In this document: piece after piece, positions 1-13,587 of the stretch
Position numbering within the stretch: position 1 is the first letter of the stretch
How the letters are laid out: every line of letters starts with the position of its first letter
NCBI GenBank assembly: GCA_034008185.1
Contig: CM067082.1
Coordinates: 105,333,311-105,397,310, forward strand
DNA: 64,000 bases
DNA from: Gorsachius magnificus
Taxonomy: Eukaryota; Chordata; Aves; Pelecaniformes; Ardeidae
Direction: 5' to 3'
Notes under the pieces: generated by a model
The model's database searches: none
Seen by the model: only the letters and a program-made list of their open reading frames with translations
What the model was told of the DNA's origin: nothing
Position numbers and translations under genes: made by a program

Positions 1-2926
1 TAGCTTTCCTGTCAAGAGTTAGTGTGCTGTAAAAAAGGAAGAACTTAGATAAGGAGCTCATAATTCATAAAATACCAAATTATGAAGGAACTCTGTTAGA
101 AGTTTGTGGTTCAGTTAAGTTCTTTCTGCAGCTTTTTCCTTCTGCAACTCTGAGACGTTAGTAGAATTTACTAGGAAAATAATAATTAAAGAAGTGTTAA
201 TATATAGTGCAAAAGTAAAGTCTAAGATCTTTCAAACATTCCTGGTAAATAGAAGCAGAACTTTGAATTATAGGTCGCTAAATGCTACTGGTTAGTAATT
301 TACCTGAGGCTGGACTGCAAGCTAGTGGAAGAGCTAAGATTACAATTCAGAATTTCTCCCTTCTTCCCCATACTTATGCTATTAGTCTTCCCTGTCTTTT
401 ATGATTTTAGCTACTCATATTTTGGGTGTACTCCACCCCCACTCCCCCCACCCCCAGCTTGATTGCTTAAAGTTAGCAAAACTTAATTTTGGCCCTTTGT
501 TTCACCATAACATGCAAAAAAATTCTTTAGCCTTTTAAAGCCTTACTTTAAATTACACCATTAAGAAAATATTATATAGTTACCTTGACCCTCCAAAATG
601 TAAGAGTAGTGTGCAAATACTGGTTTCTGGATAATGTATACCATTTGAGTCAGACTTCTTGTTTAATCTTGGGGAAAATTCCCAACAATGCAAAAGAATT
701 CTTGCATGTTCTTTATATGTCTGTGTCTAAATTTTTTCTTCATATAGACATAGCTTTGCTGGATATTATAAATATGAAAGAATAGTGAAGAGACCACCTA
801 GAAGTATAGTTTCTTATAACAATAATGCCAGTAGTAGTTTTCAGAAGCTGAAAAGAGGAAATTTTGTCTTAAAGCACGTTAGTCAGTGTAAGAGCTCCAC
901 ATTTAGCTAAGAAAAAAGGTGAATATATGTATATTCAGTAAAATATTTCTTAAGATATCTCAAAGGAATGTAGTTTTCCTTAACCCATCTGTTAAAATTT
1001 ACATAATTTGAATCAAGCCATACATTTTTACTAATAGTTCCTAGTGTGATTCCCATGTCAGAATCTGGATTTAGAGCCCTAAGCAGGCTTATGTTTTCAC
1101 TGTCTGGGTTGCAGCCTGATCCCCTGGTCCTCCTGATCCTGGGTTTCAAAATGCCTTGTGCTGCCAAAGTTAGTGGGAAATGTTCCCAGATCAGTTCATT
1201 CTCAGCTCATTAATCAACAGGAACATGTCAAATGAGAGACTGAAGATGAGTGAGTCTGGGATTCCTCGTACAGTTGTTTGTTGGCACTGGGAGACCCATC
1301 ATCCCCACAGTATACCCTCCCATCCTTCAGTGGATCCCTTTCCCCTCTTGCCACAAGTGGCCCTTCCCTTACACCTTTGCCCAGCAGAAGTGTGGGGTAT
1401 CGCTTGTTGCACTAGTCCCTTCTTCCTCATCACTGGTCAGATGAGGACAGTTCCCCAGAGCACAGTGGGAGAAGTAACCTATGGAGAAGCTAACATTACT
1501 ATGCTGAAAGAGGTAGGGATGTTTGTTTGGAGAGATATCAGAGCAGGCTTTTAGGAGGCTATTCCAGCATTCCAGTCTGCAACCAACAGATCCCAAATTT
1601 TCTCATGTTCTCTGGCTCTAGCAGCTGGTGGTAAGCACCTCTGATACATGCTGAATGATTTTCTTCTGCTGCGACCGTGAATCTCTCAGATGGCAGTAAA
1701 AGAAAGTTTCTGTTTAGTTGAAAATGCCTGGGTTTGGTTCTGATCAGGATCTTTAATGCACTTTGAAGTAACTCAAAATTTCTGGAGTTACCTATAGATT
1801 CTAGTTTGGCTCAGACACCCAGTGTATTGGATACTGTGCAAGCACAGAATAAAGTTTTTCTTTTTGACTGAAGATCTTGCCATTTCATTACACCAAATCC
1901 TAACCAAGTTTTGAGTTTAACAAATGTAACATACTTGGGTAAGATCAGAGTGATAAGAAGATGGAGGTATTTAGGAAAGCTGTTACACAATAAGATGATT
2001 CTGGGTTCATTTATTGACTTCTCTAATACTGTTTTTTTGTTTAAATTTTTGGATCTGTCTTAGTCTGTAGTCTGAAGGGAATTAGTTATTGACCTTTCCC
2101 ATACCAGAAAATCTTAACAGAGAAAGAATGGTGCAAAGCTAATCTACTGTTTTTCTTGCCTAAGCTTTGTAAAGTCTTTATTTACAAGAAGACAAAGTGG
2201 AATACATTTAATAATCACTCACTAATGAGAAAATGTGATCATTATTGTGAAAGTGATGCTTAATTTTACAGAGCACATTGTTAGTCTTGGTAAACTAAAG
2301 AAAAAGTGGTCAACAAAGACAGGCCATAAGGATCACAAAAAAAAAGTTTTAAATTCTCTCCTAATAGTGTGGGACATGTGGCAATGACTAATTTTAGGAC
2401 TGCCCTACAGTAGCACAGTGTGGCCACACTCAAGTTAGAATCTTTCTCTGCAGGCAATCCAAACTTAAAATATCAAATTTTGCCTCAAATATTGTACAAT
2501 CTAATACAGTATTTCTCTGTTCTTTTTTGACATAATGGGTACCTTTGCACTGATTGATTTTTTTTTTTCCCCCTGCTGGTTGGAAGTTGGAAACAAGGAG
2601 ATAGAAAATAAAGTGCTTAGAATTTAGACAAACAGCATCTCATTGTTTTACAGAAGCATTGCTTTAATGTTATAAAACCGGATATTTTTAAATTGGCACT
2701 GACAGCAGTCAGGAGCTGGCCTCTGACTTTGCCTTCTGGCAGGCCCAGCTATATACCTGCCAGCTGAGTAGTATTTCTATATATGTGGTTTTTATTTGTA
2801 TTTTTAATTGCCAGTTGCTTTGTGAATTCTGCTAGGAAGACCATCGGTAGACTGAAATCACAAGTTGAAAAAGCTTGCAGAGTTTCCAAATGGTATTACA
2901 AAGATAGAGGTGTCACTGTGAAGATT

Positions 2927-2942
2927 TAATAATAATAATAAA
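2927..2942. repeat. (TAA)n microsatellite, about 5 units
   Basis: This is a short uninterrupted run of TAA/AAT triplets. It is an ordinary simple repeat. Confidence 0.85.
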
Positions 2943-3893
2943 TGAACCTGAAGATAGTCATTAAAGCCCTTTAGACTGAGGAGACTTGGGATTATAGTTA
3001 CACCTTGATAATTATCATGATGGGAGTCGGTAGGTTGGTTCTGAAATTAATACATGAAGAAGTCATTAGTCTTTGAGAGACACTTTGTGTAAGTAGTAGA
3101 ATGAAGGTTTCAAAAATTCAGCAAGTGGGAAGAATGTTAAGATAGTGGCTACAAAGGGCATCCTCACTGAGTTTTTTTGAGATGAGAAAAAGAGAAGGTG
3201 GAGTGATAACTTGAAGAGAATGTGATGTGCCTATGTTTTTTTGATTCAGTGTTCATACAAACTATATGCCCCTGGCCTCACTATAGCACATGAACTGCGT
3301 GCAGAGAAAGAGGAGAGATTCAGGGCTTTGGGATACAGAGCTGTCTTTGTTATCATGATACCAGACCCTTTACAACCTTCGTTTTTACTATTCCAGGCAC
3401 TGCAACTAGTAGGGGGTATTTATGATCTGCACAGAGTCTGGCTGTTCATGGAGGTTGTAGGGCAGTAGGGAAGGAGATCTGAGCCTTGGGTGGGTTTGTG
3501 AAGCCTAAAAGAGAGGTGGGTGCTGACTATTTTGAAGTAAGATATTGTGTAGGAAAGCACTCTCTACATAGTTACCAGTGCTAGTGAGACTAAGAAGGAT
3601 CGATCTTAGCTCAAAAGAGGTACATGTGTGTGAATAGCTGCTGCTGTTGGGTAAGAAAATAAGAATTAGGAAGGCTGGGGGCTGGAGGAATGTAGTAGAG
3701 GTTCTACTTGGAAGAAAAGATGGGTAATATGACACTGAAGAGAGGAAGAGAATCTGGAACTTTCAGACAAAATGAGACAAATTATTTTTACACATACTGC
3801 TTTGTCTTAGTTTTTAAATCTAAATAATTGATTTATAGAGGCCTGAATTTATTTAAAATGGGACTGGGCATTTAGATTTTGTGTGTTCTGATT

Positions 3894-3918
3894 GGGAGGG
3901 GAAAGGAGGGTGGAGGGG
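3894..3918 (+). other. Potential G-quadruplex tract
   Basis: Four runs of three or more G occur within 25 bases (GGG, GGGG, GGG, GGGG), separated by loops of about 1, 6 and 4 bases. That fits the usual intramolecular G-quadruplex pattern. It stands out in AT-rich surroundings and has no gene feature next to it. Folding is an inference from the pattern only. Confidence 0.5.
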
Positions 3919-6900
3919 AAGAAAAACCCAAAAGTACAGAAGCTAGTCATGCTTCAAAGCAATACTAAATATTTGGTAAAGATAAAGCAACATTTATGCT
4001 GCTTTTACACTTTTGTCACAGTTGATTCTTTTCATCTAGTAAAGATAATAAATGAATAATCGTAAAATATTTGTGTTTGAAAGTTCTTCCTTGGTTTTCT
4101 TGAAGAGTATTTATTTTCCATCAGTCCATTACAGTGTAACATTGATTGGTGCATGTAATGTATTATTCATACTGTTCTAGTTTCATCCCATTAGCAATGC
4201 CAACATTATGCTGAATTCTGCAGTGGTAATCTTGTGTGAAGAGTCTTTGTACAGCAACTTGTGCTGTGGTTCAGATCCTGTTTCACATTTAGTGACAAGA
4301 CAGAGCGAACAACAGCACCTTATTGATACCACTCAGACTTTGTTCCCCCTTCCTCCTCCCAATGCAATGAGAATCGTAAATGTACTGTAGACCTATAAAC
4401 CAAATTGTGAAAGGCAGAATGTGTATCAGAACTGGTTTATTTTTAGTTCTTGTATTATATCTGTTTCCTGATTGCTAATGTCTTTAGAAGAGCCAAATAG
4501 CTAAAACCATCACATTACAAAAATAACAAGAACAGAAAAACAGCCTTCAGATAAAATAGTCTGGCATTTTGGTGCACATGTATGATCCTATGGGTATAAT
4601 TTTGATCAAGTAAACTGTTGTGTGTAGAACTGATTTAAATATGTGCTAAAGCCAACTACTCAGCATGGTTAATATTACTGAAGGTCTGCCTAATGCTAGT
4701 ACAAAAAAAGAGAACTTTTTAATTTGAATCTTCAATATTTTCTGCTTTAACATTTAGTACAGGAACTTTTTTCATGTGCAATAGGCCCAGCCCACTGTCC
4801 ACCACATTAAATGATAATCTGTTCATTGAGTGAATGATTTGGGCCTGGCCTGGCTAGATGAATCCTTAAGGTTTCATTTTTTTCTCTGAAAAAAAATGGA
4901 CTTCTCCCTTCACTATTCTGAGAATCCAGGCCATAAAAAAATTGAAATCTCTATATAGATGAATGAAGATTAATTTAAAAAATATCTTAGTTCCTAAATA
5001 CTTAGGATGTGGTATTACAAGGAAATAAAAAGTTTGAAGGATTTTTTTTCAAATGTTTTCATTTTTTAAAACAGCTGTGTAAACAATGAAACAGTTTCTT
5101 CCTGGCATGAATACTTAAAAAAAAAATCCCATGCTGTAAGGTGGATATGTCATGAAGGAGAAATGGCTGGCATCTGTGAAACCATATTCCTTTGGAGTTT
5201 TATCTCTAGAGGCAGGGAGAGCCTGAGCAGAGTTGGGAAGGCTGGCTGAGAAATGGGAGATTCACAGATCAACCAAACTGACTCCCACAATTCTGAAAAA
5301 ATGAGATGAGGGGTGGCAAAGTGTGTCGAGATTTTAAGGGGTAAGGAGGAGACAGACAGGTTGAAGTACAAAAGGAATAGATTCAGTAGTCAAGGAAGAG
5401 TATACCAAAGGAATAGAAACCAAAAGTTTAAAAGAAAAAACAATGATGGTGAGGAGGGAGGGTGAGTATTTTTGGTTTTCAGTGCGTGCTTGTTCCAAGA
5501 GGCATGGTTGTACTTTGGTCTTTATTGGGGTTGGGGAAAAGATTTGCTCTGCCTTCTGGAGAATAAGTAGGCTAGCATTCCTTAACAGGCTCTGGATGTT
5601 CTGAAATGTACTTGTCCTGTATATATGCAGATTTTTTTCTCTGACGAGGAGATGTGCATGCAGGAACTTCTATCAATAAAGCACTGACCTTTCAGAGCCT
5701 AAATGAAAACAAGGCAGAGAAAACTCAGTTATTTACAGCAGTGTTAAGTCTTCACTGTAGTAAAATTTTACCTGTGAGGTGGTGAGTAGATTTTAGTATA
5801 GAAAATGTGGGTAAGTTACTGTTTTCAATGAGAACTTATATATTCAGGGGTTCTTTGATTTTTACATTAGTTTTTACAGAATAGACTTTGACTCATTGCC
5901 TAACATGTTAATGTCAGTTTTTCAGAAACATGTTTGAGTAGACTGAGTGCTTAAAATATTCCATCTTTATTAATTGCAGTATGTGCATATATAATGTCAG
6001 ATAATTATAACACTTTATTTTTAAAGAATTGATCAAAATCATAATTAAAACAGTATAGGATGAACCTCTTTGCTTGCTAAAACTAGAGAAGAGGCTTCAA
6101 CCAAACGGTCCAAAAATCAGTGAAACCCCTGGTGTACTTCCTCTTTTACCTGATAATCTCCAGGATAGGAGGAAAAAAGATTTTTACAATATCTTGTGTG
6201 GTATTTGACCTTCATAAGAGCAGTTACATCTGAATGAAGTCCAATGAATAGGACAGTTATGGGGAAAGAATTTGGTCTGTCCAGAATAGGATATGCCATA
6301 GCCGAAGAGCTCGGTGGATTATAAAATATTTCTTCTCACTGGCTTGCAGTTTGTATTCTTTATTTTCTGGCTTAATAAATCTTGCATTTCATATTAGGGA
6401 GCTTAATAGAAATTAAGGAGGGTTGGATTCTGGTATTGCACTTCCTAGGGCAGTGCTTTACCCCTTGTGTAGAGTCCTATGCAAAGATATGCACCTTCAA
6501 TTAGATGCCTTCCTGGATTTGTTTTTCTGAGTCTTCAGTGGGTAGCAGGAGCTACTGTAGAGCCCCAGGCTACCATGGGCTTGCCAGCTGCAGCGTGATA
6601 AGCCAGCAGTAGGATAATAGAATATAGGCATGGGATGTTGTTTTGCACTGGAAGCTGCTGGTCATTTACGATCCCAGTAAGAAAGGCACTCAGCCTCTGC
6701 AGGGTATCATTCACAGTGCTGTTTATTGGAGCTAACGCTGTAAGAAGCACAGATAATCTTTTGTCCCTTTAGACACTGGGAACCCCAGGCGGTGGAGCAT
6801 CAAATGCACCCCTAACCCATGTGCAGTGTTGCTGGGCAGACACCATCTGTAGAAGAGAATTCTCCTATTTCATCATTCAAGCTATTAAAGGATTTTTCTA

Positions 6901-8205
6901 GGAAAACAAGAAAACAACTCTTCATCATTTCTACAGTCAAAAAGCAACAGTGTTCTCAGGAGACCTAGCTGCACTTTCAGGTAAAGGCATGACCATGCAA
7001 GTAACGTAATTGCTGGTATGGAGGTGGAACTGCTCACAGGCTCCTCTATTACAATGCATTGGTTGCATTTGTCTTGTGGCCATGGGATTTGCACAGCACA
7101 ACCCAGGTCCAGAAGGCCACACTGGGCTTGCAGCATGGCCCTGGCCTGGACATGTGCAGGTGAACTGTTGTGTGGATCATGAACTCCTCGGTGTGCCATA
7201 GTCTTCAGTCAGGATCAATACGGATGTAAAATTCCACTAAAGTACAGTAAATGAGATGGGTTTTTAGGTACTACTCAACTCAATGAAAATTAGTGTTTGG
7301 TTTTTAAAGTAATTTTACATAATTAGTATATACATCACAACAGCTAGATATAAATTACTTAAAATATGGCAGGTGATAAAATACTGATTATTCCCAGCTC
7401 CAGGAAGGCAAAAACTTATTAGTGTAACACAAACTGATTGTATGCGCACCTTACCAATATGTTTTTATCAGATACCAAATAACAGCATGGGAATTTACCA
7501 GCTAGTGTATAATTCTGGGTTCATTCTGTAAACAGTTTCTCTTTTCTTTCAAGTTTAGTACACTTAGGGCCAGATTTTCCTTGCTTGCTTCAAACCGATG
7601 ACTTAACACAGCAGTTGAAAACTAATAACGAAGTCCAGCAGGCTGTCTCTTTCACTTAGATGTTTAGGATTTAGGTACCACATGTAATTCGTTGCACTAT
7701 GTGGGCAATGTGATCCAGTGAATATACTGTGGGATCTGGTACTGGAAGATATGGATGTCTTTTCAGCTTTGCTATGACAGCTTTTACAATCTTAAGTTGC
7801 TACATTTTGGTGTGTAAATGGTACTAACACACGTGCAGTAAAAGTGTGATGTGAACAATAAATACTATTTGCAAATGACAGGGTAATAAGAGGACTTCTT
7901 AAGACATTAAGCCTCAATCTTTCTTAAATCACACTGAGTAAAATGAAGGATTTTTGTCATCTTGGGGAATTATTTTTCTACCTTTCTCTTTTCAGTTTTT
8001 CAACTATGTATTCCTATTAAAACATTATTTTTGTGTAAATTTAGTGAACTGTGCTCCATATTAATGTTTGAAATATTCTTTTTAAGTGCCTTTTTATTGC
8101 TGTGATAAATTTGTTGGAGTTGATAATCCTCTTTGAGTTCTTTGTCCAGATATTTGATTTTGCAATTACTCTTGAAACAAAAAGCAACCATCTCACCCAT
8201 AATTT

Positions 8206-8220
8206 AAAAAAAAAAAAAAA
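8206..8220. repeat. Poly(A) tract, 15 A
   Basis: A homopolymer run of 15 A. No retroposed sequence is recognisable immediately upstream, so I do not call it a retroposon tail. Confidence 0.85.
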
Positions 8221-11200
8221 GTGGAAAAAATCCAACAACAGGAACAAATATTATTTGGGCATTGAAATTTCGCACTGTATTTTAGTATGTTTCAATCATC
8301 ATATTTCTACCAGGTTGGCTTGCTAAATTTTGATCCTTACACATTCCAGGTCAAAGTTACAAGAGTTGGAGGCTTACAGCTGTGTATAACATTAGGAAAA
8401 ATAACAGATCGGCAGATTAATCTGTGAAATTCATGGCTCTAAATGTAAAAACTTGATTGACAGTGTTCCATTGTTTTACTCATGGGATGCTGTCTTCCAG
8501 CAGTGTTGAGTATTCCTTCAAATGTAGTTTAAGATCTACATGTGATTCCTTTTTCATCATCCATTTAAACCACTGGTGGGTTTTAGTGGTGAAGTCATAT
8601 ACTTGTAACCATAAGACAGTAGAATTTTCTGCATCTTCACAAACTTCATATTACAAGCCTGTGGGAGGAAGACCGATGAAGAAAGACATTCAATTAAACA
8701 CAAGCATCAGTTTTCCAGTGTGGCAATCGATAGTCCACTTAGCGGTGCAAAAAAAGCCTTTGTGAGGATTGTTAATAAAGTATGAGGAAGCAGTAGAGGA
8801 CTGCTAGAAGAATGGAACTAAGGTGGCCCATGAAGAGATTTGGGAGTACTTGAGCTTTTCTGAGGGCTTATTATGGTTGATGTTCGTGTGAGTTGTTTTC
8901 TTGAAGCGGAAGGCAAGTATACTGAGACTATGCTATAGAGCCTTATGGGTGAAATAGTAGGAGAAACTGTACTCCACAGTAACTGCTTTTAAAGCTATTG
9001 CTACCAGCAGATTGGATGTTTTGCTTCAGGTCAAGGTTATTGTTACATTGAAAGCATTCTTAAGGATACATTTCAGTGGTTTCATAGCACAGGTTGTCAT
9101 CTGAAAAAAAAAGTGATCAAAATATTTTGACCCTGAATTGGAAGTAATTTTATTACTTTCATTTTATTTTCTTCTACAATTTTATTTTAATTCAACATCT
9201 CTTAACATCTACACATCTAGATGTCCAGGAGTCACTTCTTTTGGCATCCTGAATGTCTACTGCAGATGTATCTCTTTCCTTTTTCTTGCTTTTACTTTTT
9301 CCACTTTCTTTTATTCGACCACATTGAACTTGTCTTTTGTGTCTTTTATGTTTTCCGTACACATATAGCATTATTCATTATTCTGGAGTTCATTATGTCT
9401 TTTCTCTGGAGCTACATAGCTTTTTTGACAAAGTATTTTTTCATTGGAAAATGCTGAGTCACTAAAATTAGCCTGTTAACTAGTTTCCAGGTTTTCAGAA
9501 TTATTTGTAGTTGTCAGAATGTTCTATTCAAACGCTTTCTATATGGAACATATGTAAAGATTTCTTGTTCATGTTGAAATTTAAATTGATTTGTATTTCC
9601 CAAGACTAAAGGAGAAAATTGGAAACGTAATGTTTTGAAATTAAGCTAAATGAATGTTTCACTTGAATTATTATTTTCCACTTTTCATATTTTTGTTCTG
9701 TAGATTATTTTGTCTTGTCCATATTGAGAGCATGACCATTTCAAACTCAAACCCCATAAAATTAATTGGCTCAAAAATTGAATATTTTTTAAAATTCTAT
9801 GGGAAAGTTTTAATACTATGTGTTTGTATTGAGACTTTGAATTGCCAAATATTCTGCAAAATGAAAATGCTAAAATCTGCACTTCTCCATTAATTACATT
9901 TTTCAAGCTGAGATGTAGGTATGTTTTTATATTCATTAGAGGTACAGAAACCATGTAACAAATTTCTTGCATTAGAAAGAAGTCTGAGTCCTTGTTCCCA
10001 ATCCACTATTCTCAACATAACATTCCCTTGCCAGCTAAATTCTAAAGGGAATCCAGATGTTTATTTAAATATTCATAACACAACTGCAGTTAGAGCTGGG
10101 AGGATTGTAGATACCTGTGTTCATTTCACACTGCATTCATCTTGTCGTTAAAAATGTATTCATTGCAGTGCTAGCAGATGAGCACTTTGACAGGAAAATG
10201 CATTTTTTTCCCCCTCCTTCTACAAGTAAGGCTTTATGGAAAGGAGGCAGTAGAGCTGTCTCAGAAAACATAATGTATTGAGTATTGACCCCAGCTCCAC
10301 AGAAGAAGCTTTGTGTACTGTATTTAAATATTGTAGTCTCGAAGAATTCTGAATTTATTTGCACTTGCCTTACCACTGGGCATATCTAGAAAGGGCATAA
10401 AACATTTTAAGGAGCCAGTTACAGCTTTACAATTAAGGTGGAGCTGAATTACACATTTAAGATGGGGATTTTGTTTCATTGTTTGTAGAAAAGGCAGAGT
10501 TTGCCATCTTGCCTCAGTGAAGGGAGGAGAAAAAAAATTGAGAACTGCCAAATCATTATTAATTTGTAAACCATCTGAAAAAGGCTATTTGCCAACGTTT
10601 GCTGACAAGCTTTCGTAAGAATTATGATCAAAATCTTGAATTTTAAACACACGTTACTTGATAAAAGCAATGAAATCCCAATCTCTGTAAAGTGTTTATA
10701 TTGGGCCTGCTTTATCCCTTCAGATATTTGTCCATGAGAGTGTAAATGGTTAAGGAGATAAAGTGGTGTATTGGACATACATTAATTCTGGAGTACAAGG
10801 GAATGTGTGTAGTGAAAGGAAATTTATGCAGGGGAGCATGAAAGCCACCAGGCAGGGAATTTGGGGTATGTGTATAGAAAGTCATGGGAAGATGCAAGCA
10901 ACAGTGGGAATCTGTGAGGTGAAAAGGGGAAGAGGAATGTGCTTCCTAGATATTTGGAGGAAATAAAGCATCTGTAAACTTTTCCAAACTGGTACTGCAT
11001 GCTTCTGCTTTTCTTCTCACTATTGAAAATGAGTCAAAGCCGCAGTGAATCTGGTCTTAAGGGCTTTAAAGGGAAAGCAAAAGTAGGGAAGTATGATTGA
11101 TAATACTAAAATATAAAATAACTTAGAGTCAGCAAAGATTATATAGATGATTCTATCAAATTACTGAAGTCCTGACACCACTCTATTCTTCACTTATTTA

Positions 11201-12762
11201 AAGGTCTACTCCTACACATTTCACTATAGATTTTAATAAATTACATATTTAAGAATAGAAAATGGAATTTTTTAGCAAATGAGAGCAGGAGCATTAGATG
11301 AAAGTAACAAGCAGAGTGGCCATGGTTCTTATGGGAATGTTGGAAGATCTTCCATGGAAGATTAGGTACAAATGGTGCTTTTTTCCCCGTATGTTTTCTT
11401 CCACCCTTACTCATGCATTCCTTTTCCAGTGCGGTATCTATCTAGGTATGTCTGTTGGCAGCTGTGACTTTTTCACCCAGATTCAGATGATGATGATAAA
11501 ACATATTTGCACCCTGAGCTCATAGCAGCGGCTTTATAAAAACACTGTAATAATGCATGGTATATGTAGCTTTCTGTGTGTCCAGCTTTATTTGGAAGAC
11601 AAGTAATTAGTTCTTGTAGGCAAGCAGTATGTACCATTATTGTCTGAAGGAGCCTGGCAGATATGTGAAAATACTGGTTTTTCATTCCTTTCAAACCACT
11701 GGGAAAATATTTGAATGTACATGGTGCTTGCTAGTTTGAGTTTACCATGGTGAATGATACATGTAGGAAGACTGAACTGTGAGGGAACAGAAATGAAGGC
11801 TTTTTAAATGCCATGTCAGGAATAGGGTTCATGGGCATGAAGGAAGTTTGGTCCCGTCAGGTTACCCCATCAGAGAACTGGCCCTCGGGACAAAGCACAC
11901 CCAGAAAGCTGTGCAGCTCAGCAGCTGCAGCGCTACGTTTTGTGTGATTCGAAGCTTACTTTCTTGTTTCCTGCAGTGAACAATGATAATGGGAAGTACT
12001 GGTCAGTAGGGATAAATATTAAATCAGTCTTTGGGCCTCCTGCCATGTTTTCTGATACGTGGCCCATCTTATTTATAAACCCAGGAGAGTTTAGTAATTA
12101 TTAGAAGAAAGTGTAATTAATTTATAGAGTTGTAGTTATTTTGCTGAGTACTGTCATTGGAAGTACAATGAAGCCTTTAAGTAACGTCCAGTCACTGTAT
12201 AAAGCTGTCTTGTAGCTGCTAAACTTTCACATTATACTGAAGTTGGATATAAACACTCCTTTTATAACTTGCATGTCACTGAAGTACGCAGATGTCTTGG
12301 CTCTGAAAGCACATTTATGAAACGAGTGCAGTACTGGAGTTGTGCCAGGATTGAGACTCGGTAGTTTGAGGAGTCTTCCTAATACCTCTCAGGATGGGAA
12401 GTCAGCTGAATAAGTGGGCCTCCCTTGTTCTGGCAGCAGAATACTAGTCCTGAGAGAGTGTGCTCCATGCATATTAGTTGCATTATGCTACAGTTCACTT
12501 CTGAAAAATCTGTATTATAACACTGCTTCAGTCCTTGCTGAAAAGGGCCAGTTATGTTTAGGGTAGGCAGTATGCTCTGTTAAACAGGAAAATTAGAAAG
12601 AAAAAAAAAAATCTGGAAAATTGTATTGATTTTTGACTTAATTTCAAGACAATTTTGTGAAAGTGCATAGGAAATGCATAAATTCCTCATGCTTATTTTA
12701 TATAGCTGATATGTGCCTGTATATTTATATAGTGTGTAGTAAGTTAGATATAGTGTGTGCGA

Positions 12763-12780
12763 ATATATATGTGTGTGTGT
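12763..12780. repeat. (AT)n(GT)n compound microsatellite
   Basis: Four AT units are followed by five GT units, inside a longer stretch dominated by TA and TG steps. It is a short simple repeat. Confidence 0.75.
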
Positions 12781-13570
12781 ATATTCTTATGTGTATAAAA
12801 CACAGAATTTATAAGGATAACTGTAGAATACCTCTAGCAGCATAAATTCAGTTTGATTTCTAGAATGTTTAGATGTTTTACATGTGAATGAAGTGTTTGT
12901 AATAAAACAGGTGGGACAGCCATGTATCCATGGCCAGATGGAGACATGGCTGTACATCATCCAAGTTGGATATTACACTTTCTTTTGTTTAGACCTCGTC
13001 TGTTATATAATTTGGCAGAAACGTGGTGGAACAGAGTTCTTTTTTTGACAATTTACATTGTAGTTTTGATCTGTCATTTGAGACTGAGGTGTGAGATTTT
13101 ATTCTAGTTATTTAGAACGAGGAATTGATGGGAGAGAATTGAGCCCAGAGCTGAAGCACTTGTTTTTCAGCACCGAGCCACTTTCTTCCTCTAGTAATAA
13201 TGATGAGATGTGAGCTAAAATTAAGATTGCAATCATATATATTTTACATTTCAACATTACACCTATTGGGCAAGATCCTTGGCTCTGGAACAATACTGTC
13301 TCAGTATCAGAAATGATCCTATGAGAATTCTGCTTTTGGCAGGGTATGTCTACACATTTATTAGAGGCAGATATGAGTTAATTCTGTCCGTGATGCAGTT
13401 GTGAAGTCGTGGTGTGAAGAGCTGTGCCCAAGCTTACTGTGTTAGCACAGTGCTAAAAACACCTCAGTAAAATTTCTGGGCTAGACCTGACTTCCACCTG
13501 ACTGACCTGTTCATGTAGTGGCTAGAGAATCTTGTGCCATCTGTACTTACCTTCTTATATTTGTTTGGGG

Positions 13571-13587
13571 TTTTTTTTTTTTTTTTT
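13571..13587. repeat. Poly(T) tract, 17 T
   Basis: A homopolymer run of 17 T directly preceded by GGGG. It is one of several G/T-rich tracts in the window. Confidence 0.85.

Noticed and set aside
1180..1554. 124-codon + strand open frame in a less AT-rich patch
   Set aside because: An overlapping alternative frame and a - strand frame are also open, which points to local composition rather than coding selection.
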